DNA of 64,000 nt, taken from assembly GCF_008830365.1 (NCBI RefSeq), contig NZ_WBKI01000002.1:620001-684000 (forward strand), read 5' to 3'. A model generated the notes under the pieces. That model was not told where the DNA came from, did not search any database, and saw only the letters and a program-made list of their open reading frames with translations. Origin of the DNA: Serratia proteamaculans (GTDB lineage Bacteria; Pseudomonadota; Gammaproteobacteria; Enterobacterales; Enterobacteriaceae). A program made the position numbers and the translations under genes. This document shows positions 36,831 to 46,158 of the stretch, in pieces (positions within the stretch are counted from its first letter, which is position 1; each line of letters opens with the position of its first letter).

Positions 36831-37292
36831 ATGCTCGAACAAATTGCAGCAAACCCGCACTGGTTTTGGCTTTCCCTCGGCGGGCTGCTGCTGGCGGCAG
36901 AAATGCTCGGTGCCAGCGGCTACCTGTTGTGGAGTGGCGTATCGGCACTGGTGGTCGGCGCCATCGTCTGGCTGTTGCCGCAGTTGGGCTGGGAATGGCA
37001 GGGGGTGATTTTTGCCGTACTGACCGTGGTAGTGGCCTACCTGTGGTGGTACTGGCTGCGCCAGCGCCCGGCTGCAGCTTCCAGCGGTCCGCAGGTGCTG
37101 AACCAGCGCAACCGCCAGTTGATTGGCACCCGCGCCACGCTGATCGAACCTATGCATAACGGTATGGGGCGCATTAACATCGGCGACAGCAGTTGGCGTG
37201 CCCAGGCCAGTGAAGATCTGGCGGTGGGTACCGAGGTCGAAGTGATCGCCGTCGAAGGCATCACTCTGGTGATCCGGGCTACCACCCGTTAG
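36831..37292 (+). CDS. ybbJ: NfeD-family membrane protein YbbJ, partner of QmcA
   Basis: A 153-residue protein with two to three N-terminal membrane segments (about residues 8-75, rich in Leu and Trp) and a C-terminal soluble OB-fold domain ([20 protein letters not shown], then [20 protein letters not shown]). This is the short NfeD1b-type architecture, nearly always encoded beside an SPFH gene. It likely modulates QmcA. Its stop overlaps the convergent cueR stop by 4 bp. Confidence 0.92.
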   Translation: MLEQIAANPHWFWLSLGGLLLAAEMLGASGYLLWSGVSALVVGAIVWLLPQLGWEWQGVIFAVLTVVVAYLWWYWLRQRPAAASSGPQVLNQRNRQLIGTRATLIEPMHNGMGRINIGDSSWRAQASEDLAVGTEVEVIAVEGITLVIRATTR

Positions 37293-37690
37293 TGATTATG
37301 GCAACAACCCGCCAGATTGTTAATGATCGGGCACTCGGCTCCGTCATCACCCGGGCATTGATCCGCCAGCGCCACTAAACGCTGGCGCATCTCACCGAGT
37401 TCGGCAATGTGCTTTTCAATATCCGCCACTTTTTGCAGCGTGCGCGCTTTCACATCGGCGCTATGGCGGGCCGGATCGTTAAACAACGCCACCAGCTCAC
37501 GGCATTCATCCAGATTAAACCCCACCTGCCGAGCCTGGCGTAGCAGCGTCAGTTCTTCAATGTGCTTTGGGTTATAGCTGCGGTAACCGTTGTCGGTACG
37601 GATTGGCGCAGTCACCAGCCCTTTCTCTTCATAAAAGCGGATTGCCTTGCTGGTTAAACCGGTTTTTTTCGCCACGTCGCTGATATTCAT
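37289..37690 (-). CDS. cueR: copper-responsive MerR-type regulator CueR
   Basis: Activates copper-export genes on binding Cu(I). With the ATG at 37690 ([20 protein letters not shown]) the protein has 133 residues; GGAG lies 5 bp upstream, while the GTG two codons earlier has no spacing for one. The N-terminal winged helix is followed by a long dimerisation helix and the metal loop with Cys112 and Cys120 ([12 protein letters not shown]), then CCHNH. The CueR promoter at 37700-37730 drives the divergent copper-chaperone-like gene. Confidence 0.96.
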   Translation of the reverse strand: MNISDVAKKTGLTSKAIRFYEEKGLVTAPIRTDNGYRSYNPKHIEELTLLRQARQVGFNLDECRELVALFNDPARHSADVKARTLQKVADIEKHIAELGEMRQRLVALADQCPGDDGAECPIINNLAGCCHNH

Positions 37691-37699
37691 TTTCACTCC

Positions 37700-37730
37700 T
37701 TGACCTTCCCCTTGCTAGAAGGTTTATCCT
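37700..37730 (+). promoter_or_regulatory. CueR-controlled promoter of the CopZ-like gene
   Basis: TTGACC (-35, 37700-37705) and TATCCT (-10, 37725-37730) are 19 bp apart, the overlong spacer typical of MerR-family promoters. The dyad ACCTTCC...GAAGGT (37703-37723) fills the spacer and closely resembles the E. coli copA promoter, as I recall it. Confidence 0.9.
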
Positions 37731-37795
37731 TCATTCTTAGTGAAAACAGGTCAAGCGGTCAACCTTTAAACACCGCTCTTGAGAGGAATCAAACC

Positions 37796-37996
37796 ATGTC
37801 ACAAGTTACCGTACTGGCATTGCAGGGGCTGACCTGCATGCATTGTGTTGGCAGCACACGTAAAGCTTTAGAAGCCGTGCCTGGCGTTACCGCCGTGGAT
37901 GTCGCCCTTGATAGCGCCAAAGTGACCGGCGATGTCACGCCACAAACGCTGATTAACGCAGTGGAACAGGCCGGTTATCACGCCAGCCTTGCCTAA
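37796..37996 (+). CDS. free-standing heavy-metal-associated domain protein, CopZ-like copper chaperone
   Basis: The 66-residue protein is a single ferredoxin-like HMA domain with the metal-binding pair Cys14 and Cys17 in GLTCMHC. The ATG at 37796 has GAGAGGAA before it; the frame upstream runs through the promoter. It lies where E. coli relatives have CueR-driven copA, and its sequence resembles the first HMA domain of E. coli CopA (MSQ start, GYHAS end). No ATPase follows: a terminator is found 24 bp after the stop. The likely role is cytosolic Cu(I) binding and delivery to an exporter encoded elsewhere. Confidence 0.88.
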   Translation: MSQVTVLALQGLTCMHCVGSTRKALEAVPGVTAVDVALDSAKVTGDVTPQTLINAVEQAGYHASLA

Positions 37997-38019
37997 CCCC
38001 CATAGACCGAACCAGGACC

Positions 38020-38052
38020 ACGGGGCGCAATTCATCGCGCCCCGTTTCCTTT
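38020..38052 (+). terminator. terminator after the CopZ-like gene
   Basis: CGGGGCGC and GCGCCCCG form an 8-bp GC-rich stem with an 8-nt loop, followed by TTTCCTTT. It closes a one-gene copper-inducible transcript. Confidence 0.82.
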
Positions 38053-38173
38053 GGGATAATTCCTTCACTCTTCAGACTTTCTTGTATGCCAGATAGCGTT
38101 TAGCATGGGGTAAATGTTACGCCCCTCACCTTTCAAGCTGAAAGGCGAACAAGTTATTCAGGAGCCACGCTGT

Positions 38174-38977
38174 ATGGGTCAACTGTTACGCCGCATCGCC
38201 GCCTTTCTCGGCCTGATCTCCCCCATCACCTATGCCTATCCGGCACTGGACATTCGACTGCCCGGCGATCGTCAGTTCCATCTGGTGGGCAGTATTCATA
38301 TGGGGACGGTGGATATGTCACCGCTGCCGGCCAAACTGGCCGCACGCCTGAAGCAGGCGGATGCCTTGATTGTGGAGGCCGATATCACCGGTTCCGCCTC
38401 CCCCTTTGACCACATCGAGCAGCAGGCAGAACTGGATCAACGACTCTCCGAACCGGAGTTTCAGCAATTGCTGACGCTGTGCCAAGAACTGGGTACCGAT
38501 GCCGAGACCTTTTCAACCCTGCCCGGCTGGCAGGTGGCGCTGATGATGCAGGCTCGTCAGGCTCAGCGGCTGGGGCTGCGCGCCGAATACGGCGTGGATT
38601 ATCAGTTGTTGCAGGCCGCCAGGGCACAGCATAAAAAGGTGATCGAGCTGGAAGGTGCTGAACAGCAGATGGCGATGCTCGAGCAGCTACCGGAAGGGGG
38701 CATGGCGCTGCTGCGTGATACGCTGGAGCACTGGCATACCAACGCACGACTGCTGCAAACTATGGTGAGCTGGTGGCTGGACGCGAAACCCAACGGCATG
38801 CTGGAAACCCTGCCCGCGACTTTCAGTGCCGATCTGTACGACGTGTTGATGCATCAGCGCAACCGCGACTGGCGACAAAAACTGGAAGCTTTACCGGCTG
38901 GCAACTACGTAGTGGCGGTGGGTGCGCTGCATCTGTACGGCGAGGATAATCTGCCGGCAATGCTGCAGGGGCAGTAA
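38174..38977 (+). CDS. ybaP: TraB/GumN-family protein YbaP
   Basis: A 267-residue protein with ATG 38174 chosen because GGAG is upstream and the N-terminus MGQLLRRIAAFLGL aligns with E. coli YbaP; the frame continues 20 codons upstream. TraB-family features are two GxxH blocks, LVGSIHMGTVDMSPLP near residue 42 and the C-terminal VAVGALHLYGEDNLP, with the conserved E in DALIVEADI. Family members are suspected metal-dependent peptidases (distant relatives of Tiki). The N-terminus is hydrophobic but lacks a clear signal peptide. Function is unknown. Confidence 0.88.
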   Translation: MGQLLRRIAAFLGLISPITYAYPALDIRLPGDRQFHLVGSIHMGTVDMSPLPAKLAARLKQADALIVEADITGSASPFDHIEQQAELDQRLSEPEFQQLLTLCQELGTDAETFSTLPGWQVALMMQARQAQRLGLRAEYGVDYQLLQAARAQHKKVIELEGAEQQMAMLEQLPEGGMALLRDTLEHWHTNARLLQTMVSWWLDAKPNGMLETLPATFSADLYDVLMHQRNRDWRQKLEALPAGNYVVAVGALHLYGEDNLPAMLQGQ

Positions 38978-39203
38978 AAAAAGTGGCCAATATCGCTACT
39001 GGCCAGTCAAAGAGGAATTTCTTGTATTTTAGTTATACGCATAGCAACCGTGTTAACGGTTACAATACACAGGGTAGCAACCGAGTGAACATCTTGGCAA
39101 CCCGCTTTACGCTGCCGCTGCTCAGGTTGCTGTTACCGTTATATTTTTGTCGTTTTGTTGCAACCCGTTGCACCCTTGTGCGTCGGGATAAATAGGAAAA
39201 CCC

Positions 39204-39683
39204 ATGACGCCCGCAGTGATCCTGCTTGAGAAACAAAAAGTTGCCTTTACCCTTCACCCTTATCATCACGACAGTGCAGAAACCAACTTCGGTGATGAAG
39301 CGGTGAAGAAACTTGGACTGGATGCCGACCGCGTTTATAAGACACTGCTGGTGGCACTGAACGGTGATGCCAAACATCTGGCGGTAGCTGTCACGCCGGT
39401 CGCCACTCAGCTGGATTTGAAAAAGGTCGCCCGTGCACTGGGGGCTAAAAAAGCGGAAATGGCCGATCCGTTGCTGGCGCAACGCGTCACTGGTTATCTG
39501 GTGGGTGGCATCAGCCCGCTGGGGCAAAAAAAACGCCTGCCAACGGTGATCGACAGCCCGGCACAGCAGTTCGCCACCATTTACGTTTCTGGCGGCAAAC
39601 GCGGGCTGGACATTGAGCTGGCGGCAGCAGATCTTTGCCGATTGTTGGCCGGTAGCTTCGCCGATATCGCCAAGCGCGATTGA
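39204..39683 (+). CDS. ybaK: Cys-tRNA(Pro)/Cys-tRNA(Cys) deacylase YbaK
   Basis: A 159-residue trans-editing factor that hydrolyses mischarged Cys-tRNA(Pro). Fold and motifs fit the INS/YbaK superfamily: the catalytic Lys is in [13 protein letters not shown] near residue 46, followed by [19 protein letters not shown] and [21 protein letters not shown] near residue 98, with the [10 protein letters not shown] end. The N-terminus [20 protein letters not shown] starts 18 bp after an AT-rich stretch; GGAAAA precedes the ATG. The order ybaP-ybaK-ushA is conserved in E. coli. Confidence 0.94.
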   Translation: MTPAVILLEKQKVAFTLHPYHHDSAETNFGDEAVKKLGLDADRVYKTLLVALNGDAKHLAVAVTPVATQLDLKKVARALGAKKAEMADPLLAQRVTGYLVGGISPLGQKKRLPTVIDSPAQQFATIYVSGGKRGLDIELAAADLCRLLAGSFADIAKRD

Positions 39684-39690
39684 AGAGCCA

Positions 39691-39710
39691 GGGGAGCCTT
39701 AAGGCTCCCC
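39691..39710. terminator. palindromic hairpin between ybaK and ushA
   Basis: GGGGAGCCTTAAGGCTCCCC is a perfect 20-bp palindrome between the convergent stops. No T-run follows on either strand, so termination strength is doubtful. Confidence 0.5.
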
Positions 39711-39719
39711 GGCTACCAC

Positions 39720-41375
39720 TTACTGATAAACGATCTCGCCCTTCGGCTCATAGGCCGCCGCATCCAGCGGTGAGTGCTTCTCAATGTACTGTTTCAACAC
39801 TTCGGCATCGATAAAGCCGGTATTGACGTAGCTTGGCAGAGTATCAAGCTTCGGATAACCGTCCCCACCCAGCGCATTGAAATTCAGCGTTGCCATACGA
39901 TAAGTTTTATCCGCCTGTAGCGGTTCGCCTTTGATTTTGACATTGCTGACGCCCTGCTGACCGTCCGCCGTCAGGCTAACGTTGGCAAACTGCGCGTAGG
40001 CACCGGAATCCACCTTCATGTTGGCGACTACCGCCAGGTATTTTTCCACCTCGCTGCCTTTCATTTCGACGTAAACCAGGGTATTGCCGAACGGTTGTAC
40101 CTTCAGCACGTTTTTATAGGTAATGTCGCCGCCTTCAATCGAGTCACGTACCCCGCCCCCGCTCATTACAGCGAAGTCGGCCTCGGCACGTTCCATCTGC
40201 GCGGCCAACAGCACGCGCGACAGGTTGGTCTGAACAAAGCGCACCTTGCTGCGATCGCCTTCCAACTTGCCGTTGACGCTGCCAATTTTCACGTCCAACT
40301 GCGCCTTGCCCTTTTCCTGGAACGGCGTCAGCAGTTTCATCATCGACGCATCTTCCGCGATCTGCTGGGTGTAATACACGCGCTCACTGGTGCCGTCGGC
40401 TTTCTCCACCTTCTTCTTCAGATTGACCGGGATTAGCTGATAATTCACCAGCTTCAGTTCGCCGTTACGGAACTGGAAATCGGCACGGCCGACATACTTG
40501 CCCCACTCGTGCGCCTGCACGATCCAGGTGCCGTTCTGACGATCCGGCGAGCACGGGGTGCCCGGCACATAATCCACCTGCTTGTGGTTTTCACCAGCCA
40601 TACAGACCGGATCCTGCGAGTGGCCACCGACGATCATGTCCAGATAACCGGCAGGCAGGCTGCGCGCCATTTCGACATCACCGGGTGCGTTAGAGCCGTG
40701 GTTGCCGTCATCATAATGGCCCATATGGGTCGCGGCGATGATCACGTCAGGCTTCTCGTCCTTACGCAGTTGCTCTACTACCTGTTTGGCTTCCTGCGCC
40801 GGCACGTGGAACTCGATGTCGGTGAAATATTCCGGGTTACCAATCTTGGAAGTGTCATCGGTGGTCAGGCCGATCACCGCAATTTTGATGCCCTGTTTGT
40901 CGAACAAGGCATAAGGCTTGAACAGACGCTGCTGGGTGCTTTTCTGATAGATGTTGGCCGACAACAGCGGGAAGGTGGCCCACTTCTCCTGCTGGCGCAG
41001 CACGCTGAGCGGATTGTCGAATTCATGGTTGCCGATCGCCATCGCGTCATAGCCCACCAGATTCATGCCACGGAAGTCCGGCTCGGCATCCTGCAAGTCT
41101 GATTCCGGCACACCAGTATTGATGTCCCCCCCCGACAGCAACAACAGGCTGCCACCCTTGGCCACAACGTCCTGACGGATGCTATCCACCAGCGTTTTTT
41201 GTGCACCCAGACCATATTCGCCGTGGTCGTTCTGCCAGAAATGGCCGTGGTGATCGTTGGTGTGCAGAATGGTGATGTCGTAGGTCTTATCCTTTTCCCA
41301 GGCGCTGGCGGCTCCCGACAGGAAAGTCAGGGATACGGCCAGGGCACATGCGGTGGTTTTTAACGAAAAGCGCAT
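39720..41375 (-). CDS. ushA: periplasmic UDP-sugar hydrolase / 5'-nucleotidase UshA
   Basis: Degrades external UDP-sugars and nucleotides in the periplasm. ATG 41375 is preceded by GGAG, and gives 551 residues starting with a signal peptide (MRFSLKTTACALAVSLTFLS, cleavage after ASA). The N-terminal metallophosphatase domain has HTNDHHGHF, GGDINTGVPESD, GNHEFDN and GGHSQD metal-ligand motifs. The C-terminal 5'-nucleotidase domain includes VMSGGGVRDSIEGGDIT near residue 430 and the stacking-loop NFNALGGDGYPKL. Other in-frame ATGs further upstream would disrupt the signal peptide. Confidence 0.97.
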   Translation of the reverse strand: MRFSLKTTACALAVSLTFLSGAASAWEKDKTYDITILHTNDHHGHFWQNDHGEYGLGAQKTLVDSIRQDVVAKGGSLLLLSGGDINTGVPESDLQDAEPDFRGMNLVGYDAMAIGNHEFDNPLSVLRQQEKWATFPLLSANIYQKSTQQRLFKPYALFDKQGIKIAVIGLTTDDTSKIGNPEYFTDIEFHVPAQEAKQVVEQLRKDEKPDVIIAATHMGHYDDGNHGSNAPGDVEMARSLPAGYLDMIVGGHSQDPVCMAGENHKQVDYVPGTPCSPDRQNGTWIVQAHEWGKYVGRADFQFRNGELKLVNYQLIPVNLKKKVEKADGTSERVYYTQQIAEDASMMKLLTPFQEKGKAQLDVKIGSVNGKLEGDRSKVRFVQTNLSRVLLAAQMERAEADFAVMSGGGVRDSIEGGDITYKNVLKVQPFGNTLVYVEMKGSEVEKYLAVVANMKVDSGAYAQFANVSLTADGQQGVSNVKIKGEPLQADKTYRMATLNFNALGGDGYPKLDTLPSYVNTGFIDAEVLKQYIEKHSPLDAAAYEPKGEIVYQ

Positions 41376-41555
41376 GGCGAACTCCATATGATAATTAACT
41401 GTTTTTTTGAGGTGGACGAAATTGTAGCGCGAAACGAAGGTAACAAATTTCAAATTTTTGCGATATGCGTCAAATTATGTCGGATATGGTAAATAGTGAA
41501 CAACTTGCCTAAGATATCTGCTCTGTCCTCTAAAACTTACCAGGCTAATAATAAA

Positions 41556-42776
41556 ATGACCGACCGTAGCGAAACTGCCCTGCCACCGGCCAAGAGCAGT
41601 GCGGTTAAAGGGACGGCTTTCTCGATCCTCGGAGCCATCAGCGTCTCTCACCTGCTCAATGACATGATTCAATCGCTGATCCTGGCGATTTACCCGATCC
41701 TGCAGGCTGACTTCAGCCTCAGCTTCGTGCAAATCGGCATGATTACTCTGACCTATCAGCTCACGGCGTCCTTATTGCAGCCGCTGATTGGTTACTACAC
41801 GGATAAACACCCGCAGCCTTATTCGCTGCCGATTGGCATGGGCTTTACCCTGTGCGGTCTGCTGCTGCTGTCCGTGGCCAATACCTTCCCACTGGTGCTA
41901 CTGGCTGCTGCGCTGGTCGGCACCGGCTCGTCGGTATTCCACCCAGAATCCTCCCGCGTAGCGCGTATGGCGTCCGGTGGCCGACATGGCCTGGCACAAT
42001 CGCTGTTCCAGGTGGGAGGCAACTTTGGCAGTTCCCTCGGGCCACTGCTGGCGGCACTGATTATCGCTCCTTATGGCAAGGGCAATGTCGCCTGGTTCTC
42101 CCTGGCGGCCCTGCTGGCCATCGTGGTGTTGTTGCAGGTCAGTAAATGGTATCAACAGCAGCATCGTGCGACAAAAGGCCAGCCTAAAGTGGCCTCGATG
42201 GTGAAACCGCTGCCAAAACGTACCGTTACCTATGCGATTGGCATCCTGCTGGTGTTGATTTTCTCCAAATACTTCTACCTGGCGAGCATTAGCAGCTATT
42301 ACACCTTTTATTTGATGCACAAGTTCGGTGTATCCGTGCAGAATGCCCAATTTCACCTGTTTGCTTTCCTGTTTGCCGTAGCCGCAGGCACCATTATTGG
42401 CGGGCCTCTTGGCGACAAGATAGGAAGGAAACGTGTTATTTGGGGCTCTATTCTTGGTGCAGCCCCATTTACCCTGATTTTACCCTATGCATCTCTGTAC
42501 TGGACCGGCATTTTAACGGTGTTTATCGGGATAATTCTCGCTTCAGCATTTTCCGCCATTCTGGTTTATGCTCAGGAACTGATCCCCGGCAAAGTGGGTA
42601 TGGTTTCCGGCTTATTCTTCGGTTTTGCTTTTGGTATGGGCGGGTTAGGCGCGGCAGTCCTTGGTTATGTCGCAGATTTGACCAGCATCGAGCTGGTCTA
42701 CCAAATATGTGCTTTCCTGCCGTTGATCGGTATTATCACTGCTCTACTGCCAAATATGGACCATAACGCCAAATAA
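41556..42776 (+). CDS. fsr: fosmidomycin resistance-type MFS exporter Fsr
   Basis: A twelve-TM drug:proton antiporter that in E. coli confers fosmidomycin resistance when overexpressed. Starting at ATG 41556 gives 406 residues, exactly the E. coli length, but the Shine-Dalgarno is weak; a GTG at 41496 in the same frame would add 20 residues. Conserved blocks include ISVSHLLNDMIQSLILAIYP near residue 30, SSVFHPESSRVARMASGGRH near residue 125 with QVGGNFGSSLGP after it, and GGPLGDKIGRK in the second half. It diverges from ushA. Confidence 0.94.
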   Translation: MTDRSETALPPAKSSAVKGTAFSILGAISVSHLLNDMIQSLILAIYPILQADFSLSFVQIGMITLTYQLTASLLQPLIGYYTDKHPQPYSLPIGMGFTLCGLLLLSVANTFPLVLLAAALVGTGSSVFHPESSRVARMASGGRHGLAQSLFQVGGNFGSSLGPLLAALIIAPYGKGNVAWFSLAALLAIVVLLQVSKWYQQQHRATKGQPKVASMVKPLPKRTVTYAIGILLVLIFSKYFYLASISSYYTFYLMHKFGVSVQNAQFHLFAFLFAVAAGTIIGGPLGDKIGRKRVIWGSILGAAPFTLILPYASLYWTGILTVFIGIILASAFSAILVYAQELIPGKVGMVSGLFFGFAFGMGGLGAAVLGYVADLTSIELVYQICAFLPLIGIITALLPNMDHNAK

Positions 42777-42788
42777 CCCTGTTGAAAC

Positions 42789-42816
42789 CCCGGTTGTAAT
42801 CCATCGCTCAACCGGG
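42789..42816 (+). terminator. hairpin after fsr
   Basis: CCCGGTTG and CAACCGGG pair with a 12-nt loop, 12 bp after the fsr stop. A T-run is lacking, so it is a possible rather than proven terminator. Confidence 0.5.
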
Positions 42817-43022
42817 TCATCTCCCACACAATCCCATGTTATTTGACTTATTAAGTGTTAAATCCCCTTACTGGCGCACCAAAAGCGGAATCCTCTGCTT
42901 TTTCGCAAAATAGCTATATTTAGCTAAGCAAGGCGCGAACAAATGCAATAAACTAAATGTATCTTTTCGTAACTCTGTTGCGTTTCCCTCTCTGCTGCGA
43001 TGCATAACTAGAAGGAGTCTGG

Positions 43023-44714
43023 ATGCATAATTCAACACCGCTAATCTCCACCATTGTCGGAGGGTTAGTACTCGCCTTCCTCTTCGGTATGCTGGCAAAT
43101 CGCCTGCGCATCTCCCCACTGGTGGGATACCTTGCCGCAGGCGTACTCGCCGGCCCGTTTACTCCCGGTTTTGTTGCCGATACCTCGTTGGCTCCAGAAC
43201 TGGCGGAAATCGGTGTGATCCTGTTGATGTTCGGTGTTGGCCTGCATTTCTCCCTTAAAGACCTCCTCGCAGTAAAACATATCGCCATTCCCGGTGCCGT
43301 CGCGCAAATTGCCGTCGCCACCCTGCTCGGTATGGGGTTGTCGAAGCTATTGGGTTGGGATTTGATTTCCGGCCTGGTGTTCGGGCTCTGCCTGTCCACC
43401 GCCAGTACTGTGGTGCTGTTGCGGGCGCTGGAAGAACGCCAGTTGATTGACAGCCAACGCGGGCAAATCGCCATCGGCTGGCTGATTGTGGAAGACCTGG
43501 CGATGGTGCTGACGCTGGTACTGTTACCGGCCTTTGGCAACATGCTGGGTAATGACAACGCCAGCAGCAGTCAACTGCTGATCGAGCTGGCCATTACCAT
43601 TGGCAAGGTCATCGCCTTTATGGCGCTGATGATTGTGGTTGGCCGCCGTCTGGTGCCGTGGATCCTGGCGAAAACCGCCAGTACCGGCTCACGCGAGCTG
43701 TTTACCCTGGCAGTGCTGGCGCTGGCGCTTGGTATTGCCTACGGTGCTGTCGGCTTCTTTGACGTCTCCTTTGCCCTGGGGGCCTTCTTCGCCGGTATGG
43801 TGCTGAATGAGTCGGAGCTGAGCCACCGCGCCGCCCACGACACGCTGCCGCTACGCGATGCGTTTGCCGTACTGTTCTTTGTCTCGGTCGGCATGCTGTT
43901 TGATCCGATGATCCTGATCCGCGAACCGCTGGCGGTGCTGGCAACGCTGGCGATTATCGTGTTCGGTAAATCAGCCGCGGCGTTCCTGCTGGTGAAAATG
44001 TTCGGTCACTCCAAGCGCACCGCGTTGACCATCTCTGCCAGCCTGGCGCAAATTGGCGAGTTCGCCTTCATTCTGGCAGGGTTGGGGATCACGCTGGGCA
44101 TGATGTCGGAGCACGGTCGCAATCTGGTGCTGGCTGGGGCTATCTTGTCGATCATGCTTAACCCGCTGCTGTTTACCCTGCTCGAGCGTTATCTGGCCAA
44201 GACGGAGACCATAGAAGACCAAATACTGGAAGAAGCGGTAGAAGACGAGAAGCAGATCCCGGTCGATATGTGCAACCACGCGCTGGTGGTCGGCTATGGC
44301 CGCGTAGGCAGCCTGCTGGGGGCCAAGTTGGCCGAGGCTGGCGTTCCGCTGGTGGTGATCGAGAATTCCCGTCCACGGGTTGAGGCGCTGCGTGAACAGG
44401 GCATCAAAACGGTATTGGGCAATGCCGCCAATCCGGAAGTAATGGATCTGGCGCGACTAGACTGCGCTCGCTGGCTGTTGTTGACCATACCCAACGGTTA
44501 CGAGGCCGGTGAGATCGTAGCCTCTGCGCGAACCAAGCGGCCCAATATCGAGATTATTGCCCGGGCGCACTACGATGACGAAGTGTCGTATATCTCCGAT
44601 CGCGGCGCGGATCAGGTGGTGATGGGCGAACGGGAAATCGCCAACAGCATGCTGAATATCCTTAAACTGGATACGCTGACTGAAGAAGAGAAAATGGGTG
44701 GCTGCCCGATCTGA
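43023..44714 (+). CDS. ybaL: CPA2-family cation:proton antiporter YbaL (KefB type)
   Basis: A 563-residue inner-membrane antiporter. The N-terminal ~390 residues form about twelve TM helices of the CPA2 fold (GVGLHFSLKDLLAV near residue 73, GWLIVEDLAMVL near residue 155). From residue 418 a cytosolic RCK-N domain follows, with the nucleotide loop ALVVGYGRVGSLLG and the D/E-rich linker EEAVEDEKQIP. Potassium or sodium export is inferred from the family. AGAAGGAG stands before the ATG. The 246-bp gap to fsr probably holds its promoter. Confidence 0.93.
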   Translation: MHNSTPLISTIVGGLVLAFLFGMLANRLRISPLVGYLAAGVLAGPFTPGFVADTSLAPELAEIGVILLMFGVGLHFSLKDLLAVKHIAIPGAVAQIAVATLLGMGLSKLLGWDLISGLVFGLCLSTASTVVLLRALEERQLIDSQRGQIAIGWLIVEDLAMVLTLVLLPAFGNMLGNDNASSSQLLIELAITIGKVIAFMALMIVVGRRLVPWILAKTASTGSRELFTLAVLALALGIAYGAVGFFDVSFALGAFFAGMVLNESELSHRAAHDTLPLRDAFAVLFFVSVGMLFDPMILIREPLAVLATLAIIVFGKSAAAFLLVKMFGHSKRTALTISASLAQIGEFAFILAGLGITLGMMSEHGRNLVLAGAILSIMLNPLLFTLLERYLAKTETIEDQILEEAVEDEKQIPVDMCNHALVVGYGRVGSLLGAKLAEAGVPLVVIENSRPRVEALREQGIKTVLGNAANPEVMDLARLDCARWLLLTIPNGYEAGEIVASARTKRPNIEIIARAHYDDEVSYISDRGADQVVMGEREIANSMLNILKLDTLTEEEKMGGCPI

Positions 44715-44733
44715 TGTGGCAAGCGATGTAAAA

Positions 44734-44764
44734 AAGGTCCGGCTTGCCGGACCTTTTGTTTTTT
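44734..44764. terminator. bidirectional terminator between ybaL and gsk
   Basis: AAGGTCCGG and CCGGACCTT make a 9-bp stem with a tetraloop, followed by TTGTTTTTT on the plus strand and preceded by an A-run that serves the convergent gsk. Confidence 0.92.
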
Positions 44765-46067
44765 ACCGTTCCCAGTAAGACTCTTCCAGGCTGTCTTCCC
44801 GTTCCGGCAAGCCGCGCGTCAGGCGCGGTGAATGCTGGTTCAGCACCTGATAGCTGACGCGGTTGGCGTATTTACACACCTGCGCCAGCGAGGAGTAAGT
44901 CAGGTAACTGCGAACGTGCTTGCTGGAGTTCGGCACGTTATTACGGTGAAAACCGTTGGCGGCAATATCATGCAGCAGCGCCGACAGCGCGCCATCACCG
45001 GCACCGTTGGTGTTCATGATTTTCTCAGGCCCACCCATGTATGGCGCAATGTGCGAATAGATGCGGAACGGGCTTTCACAGCTTTCACGGCGCATGGCGC
45101 GGCTAAACTCATAGCGGTTGAATTCAGCAATATGCCCCGGCAGCAGCGGATGCTGGGTTTCTCGCTTGTTGGACTCTTCGGTGTAACCCGCCATATACAG
45201 ACCGTTTGGCCCGGCGGTGCACAGCACCAGATCGACCCATTCCAGCGCCATATCCGAAGCGGTCAACGGATCGCTCAGCCCGGTCAGTTCCAGCGCTTCA
45301 TCTTCATTCATCGCCAGGATCGACACGTGCTGTTTCAGGAAGTCGCGCCACCACTGCGGGTTATCGGCAATCACGTACTTGGTGCCGAGCGTCAGAACCA
45401 CCGGCACGTCGTGCTTTTTGGCAAACGCGATCGCCTGCATGGTGGCCGCCGGCATCGGTTCCCCTTCCTTGCAACGCACCAGGTAGGACGTCAGTACCAA
45501 CGCCGAAGCGCCGGCAATCACTTCTTCCGTGACGCTTTCCGGCCGCAGTTGGTTCATCTGCCCCGGGCTGATGGCGAAGGTTCGCTCACCGCTTTCACCG
45601 ATCAGCGTGAAGCAGCGGCCAATGGCACCGTCAACGGCCTGCAGATAGTTAAGATCGGTACGGCTGGAGGTATTGCACAGGTAGCGGTAGGCGTAGCTGC
45701 CAATCTTGATATTGCTGCACATCACGCCGAGCAGTACCGAACGGTCGTCCGCCAGCACTGAATAGTTGTGCAGGGTATTGCCGATAGTGCCGCCGGCAAA
45801 CTGATGAGTGATTAAATTATTGTCGATCAGTTCCTGATACAGCGCCTCGGCGACGTCATCTTCGATCACCAGGGAATGCCCCAGACTCAGTCCATAGCGC
45901 TGGACGAAGCTGTCATCCACTTTTGCTTCGATATCCACCAGCGTCTGGTCAATACCGACGACATAGGAGGTGCTGATTTCATTTTCGGGTAGAGCTTGCT
46001 GCAAGAGCGGATCGCGGGCGTTCACCGGAAAATAGTGTTTGGACTTACGTTTACCAGGAAATTTCAT
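44763..46067 (-). CDS. gsk: inosine-guanosine kinase
   Basis: Phosphorylates guanosine and inosine in purine salvage. The 434 residues match E. coli Gsk. It is a PfkB/ribokinase-type fold with FAGGTIGNTLHNYSVLADD near residue 92 for substrate binding and the anion-hole/catalytic motif TNGAGDGALSALLHDIA near residue 351. The N-terminus is basic (MKFPGKRKSKHYFP). It is a single gene flanked by ybaL and hemH; E. coli has aes between gsk and hemH, absent here. Confidence 0.96.
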   Translation of the reverse strand: MKFPGKRKSKHYFPVNARDPLLQQALPENEISTSYVVGIDQTLVDIEAKVDDSFVQRYGLSLGHSLVIEDDVAEALYQELIDNNLITHQFAGGTIGNTLHNYSVLADDRSVLLGVMCSNIKIGSYAYRYLCNTSSRTDLNYLQAVDGAIGRCFTLIGESGERTFAISPGQMNQLRPESVTEEVIAGASALVLTSYLVRCKEGEPMPAATMQAIAFAKKHDVPVVLTLGTKYVIADNPQWWRDFLKQHVSILAMNEDEALELTGLSDPLTASDMALEWVDLVLCTAGPNGLYMAGYTEESNKRETQHPLLPGHIAEFNRYEFSRAMRRESCESPFRIYSHIAPYMGGPEKIMNTNGAGDGALSALLHDIAANGFHRNNVPNSSKHVRSYLTYSSLAQVCKYANRVSYQVLNQHSPRLTRGLPEREDSLEESYWER

Positions 46068-46158
46068 TTAATTGGCGGCAGTGGCAGTTAACAGGCAGAG
46101 AATGTTAGCACATTCCTGCCTGATTGATGATGGCTGTCACCATTTTGCATGCTGAGGA

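Noticed and set aside
38983-39195. 70-codon plus-strand frame between ybaP and ybaK
   Set aside because: It has no Shine-Dalgarno sequence, odd composition and no homology I recognise; more likely intergenic DNA.
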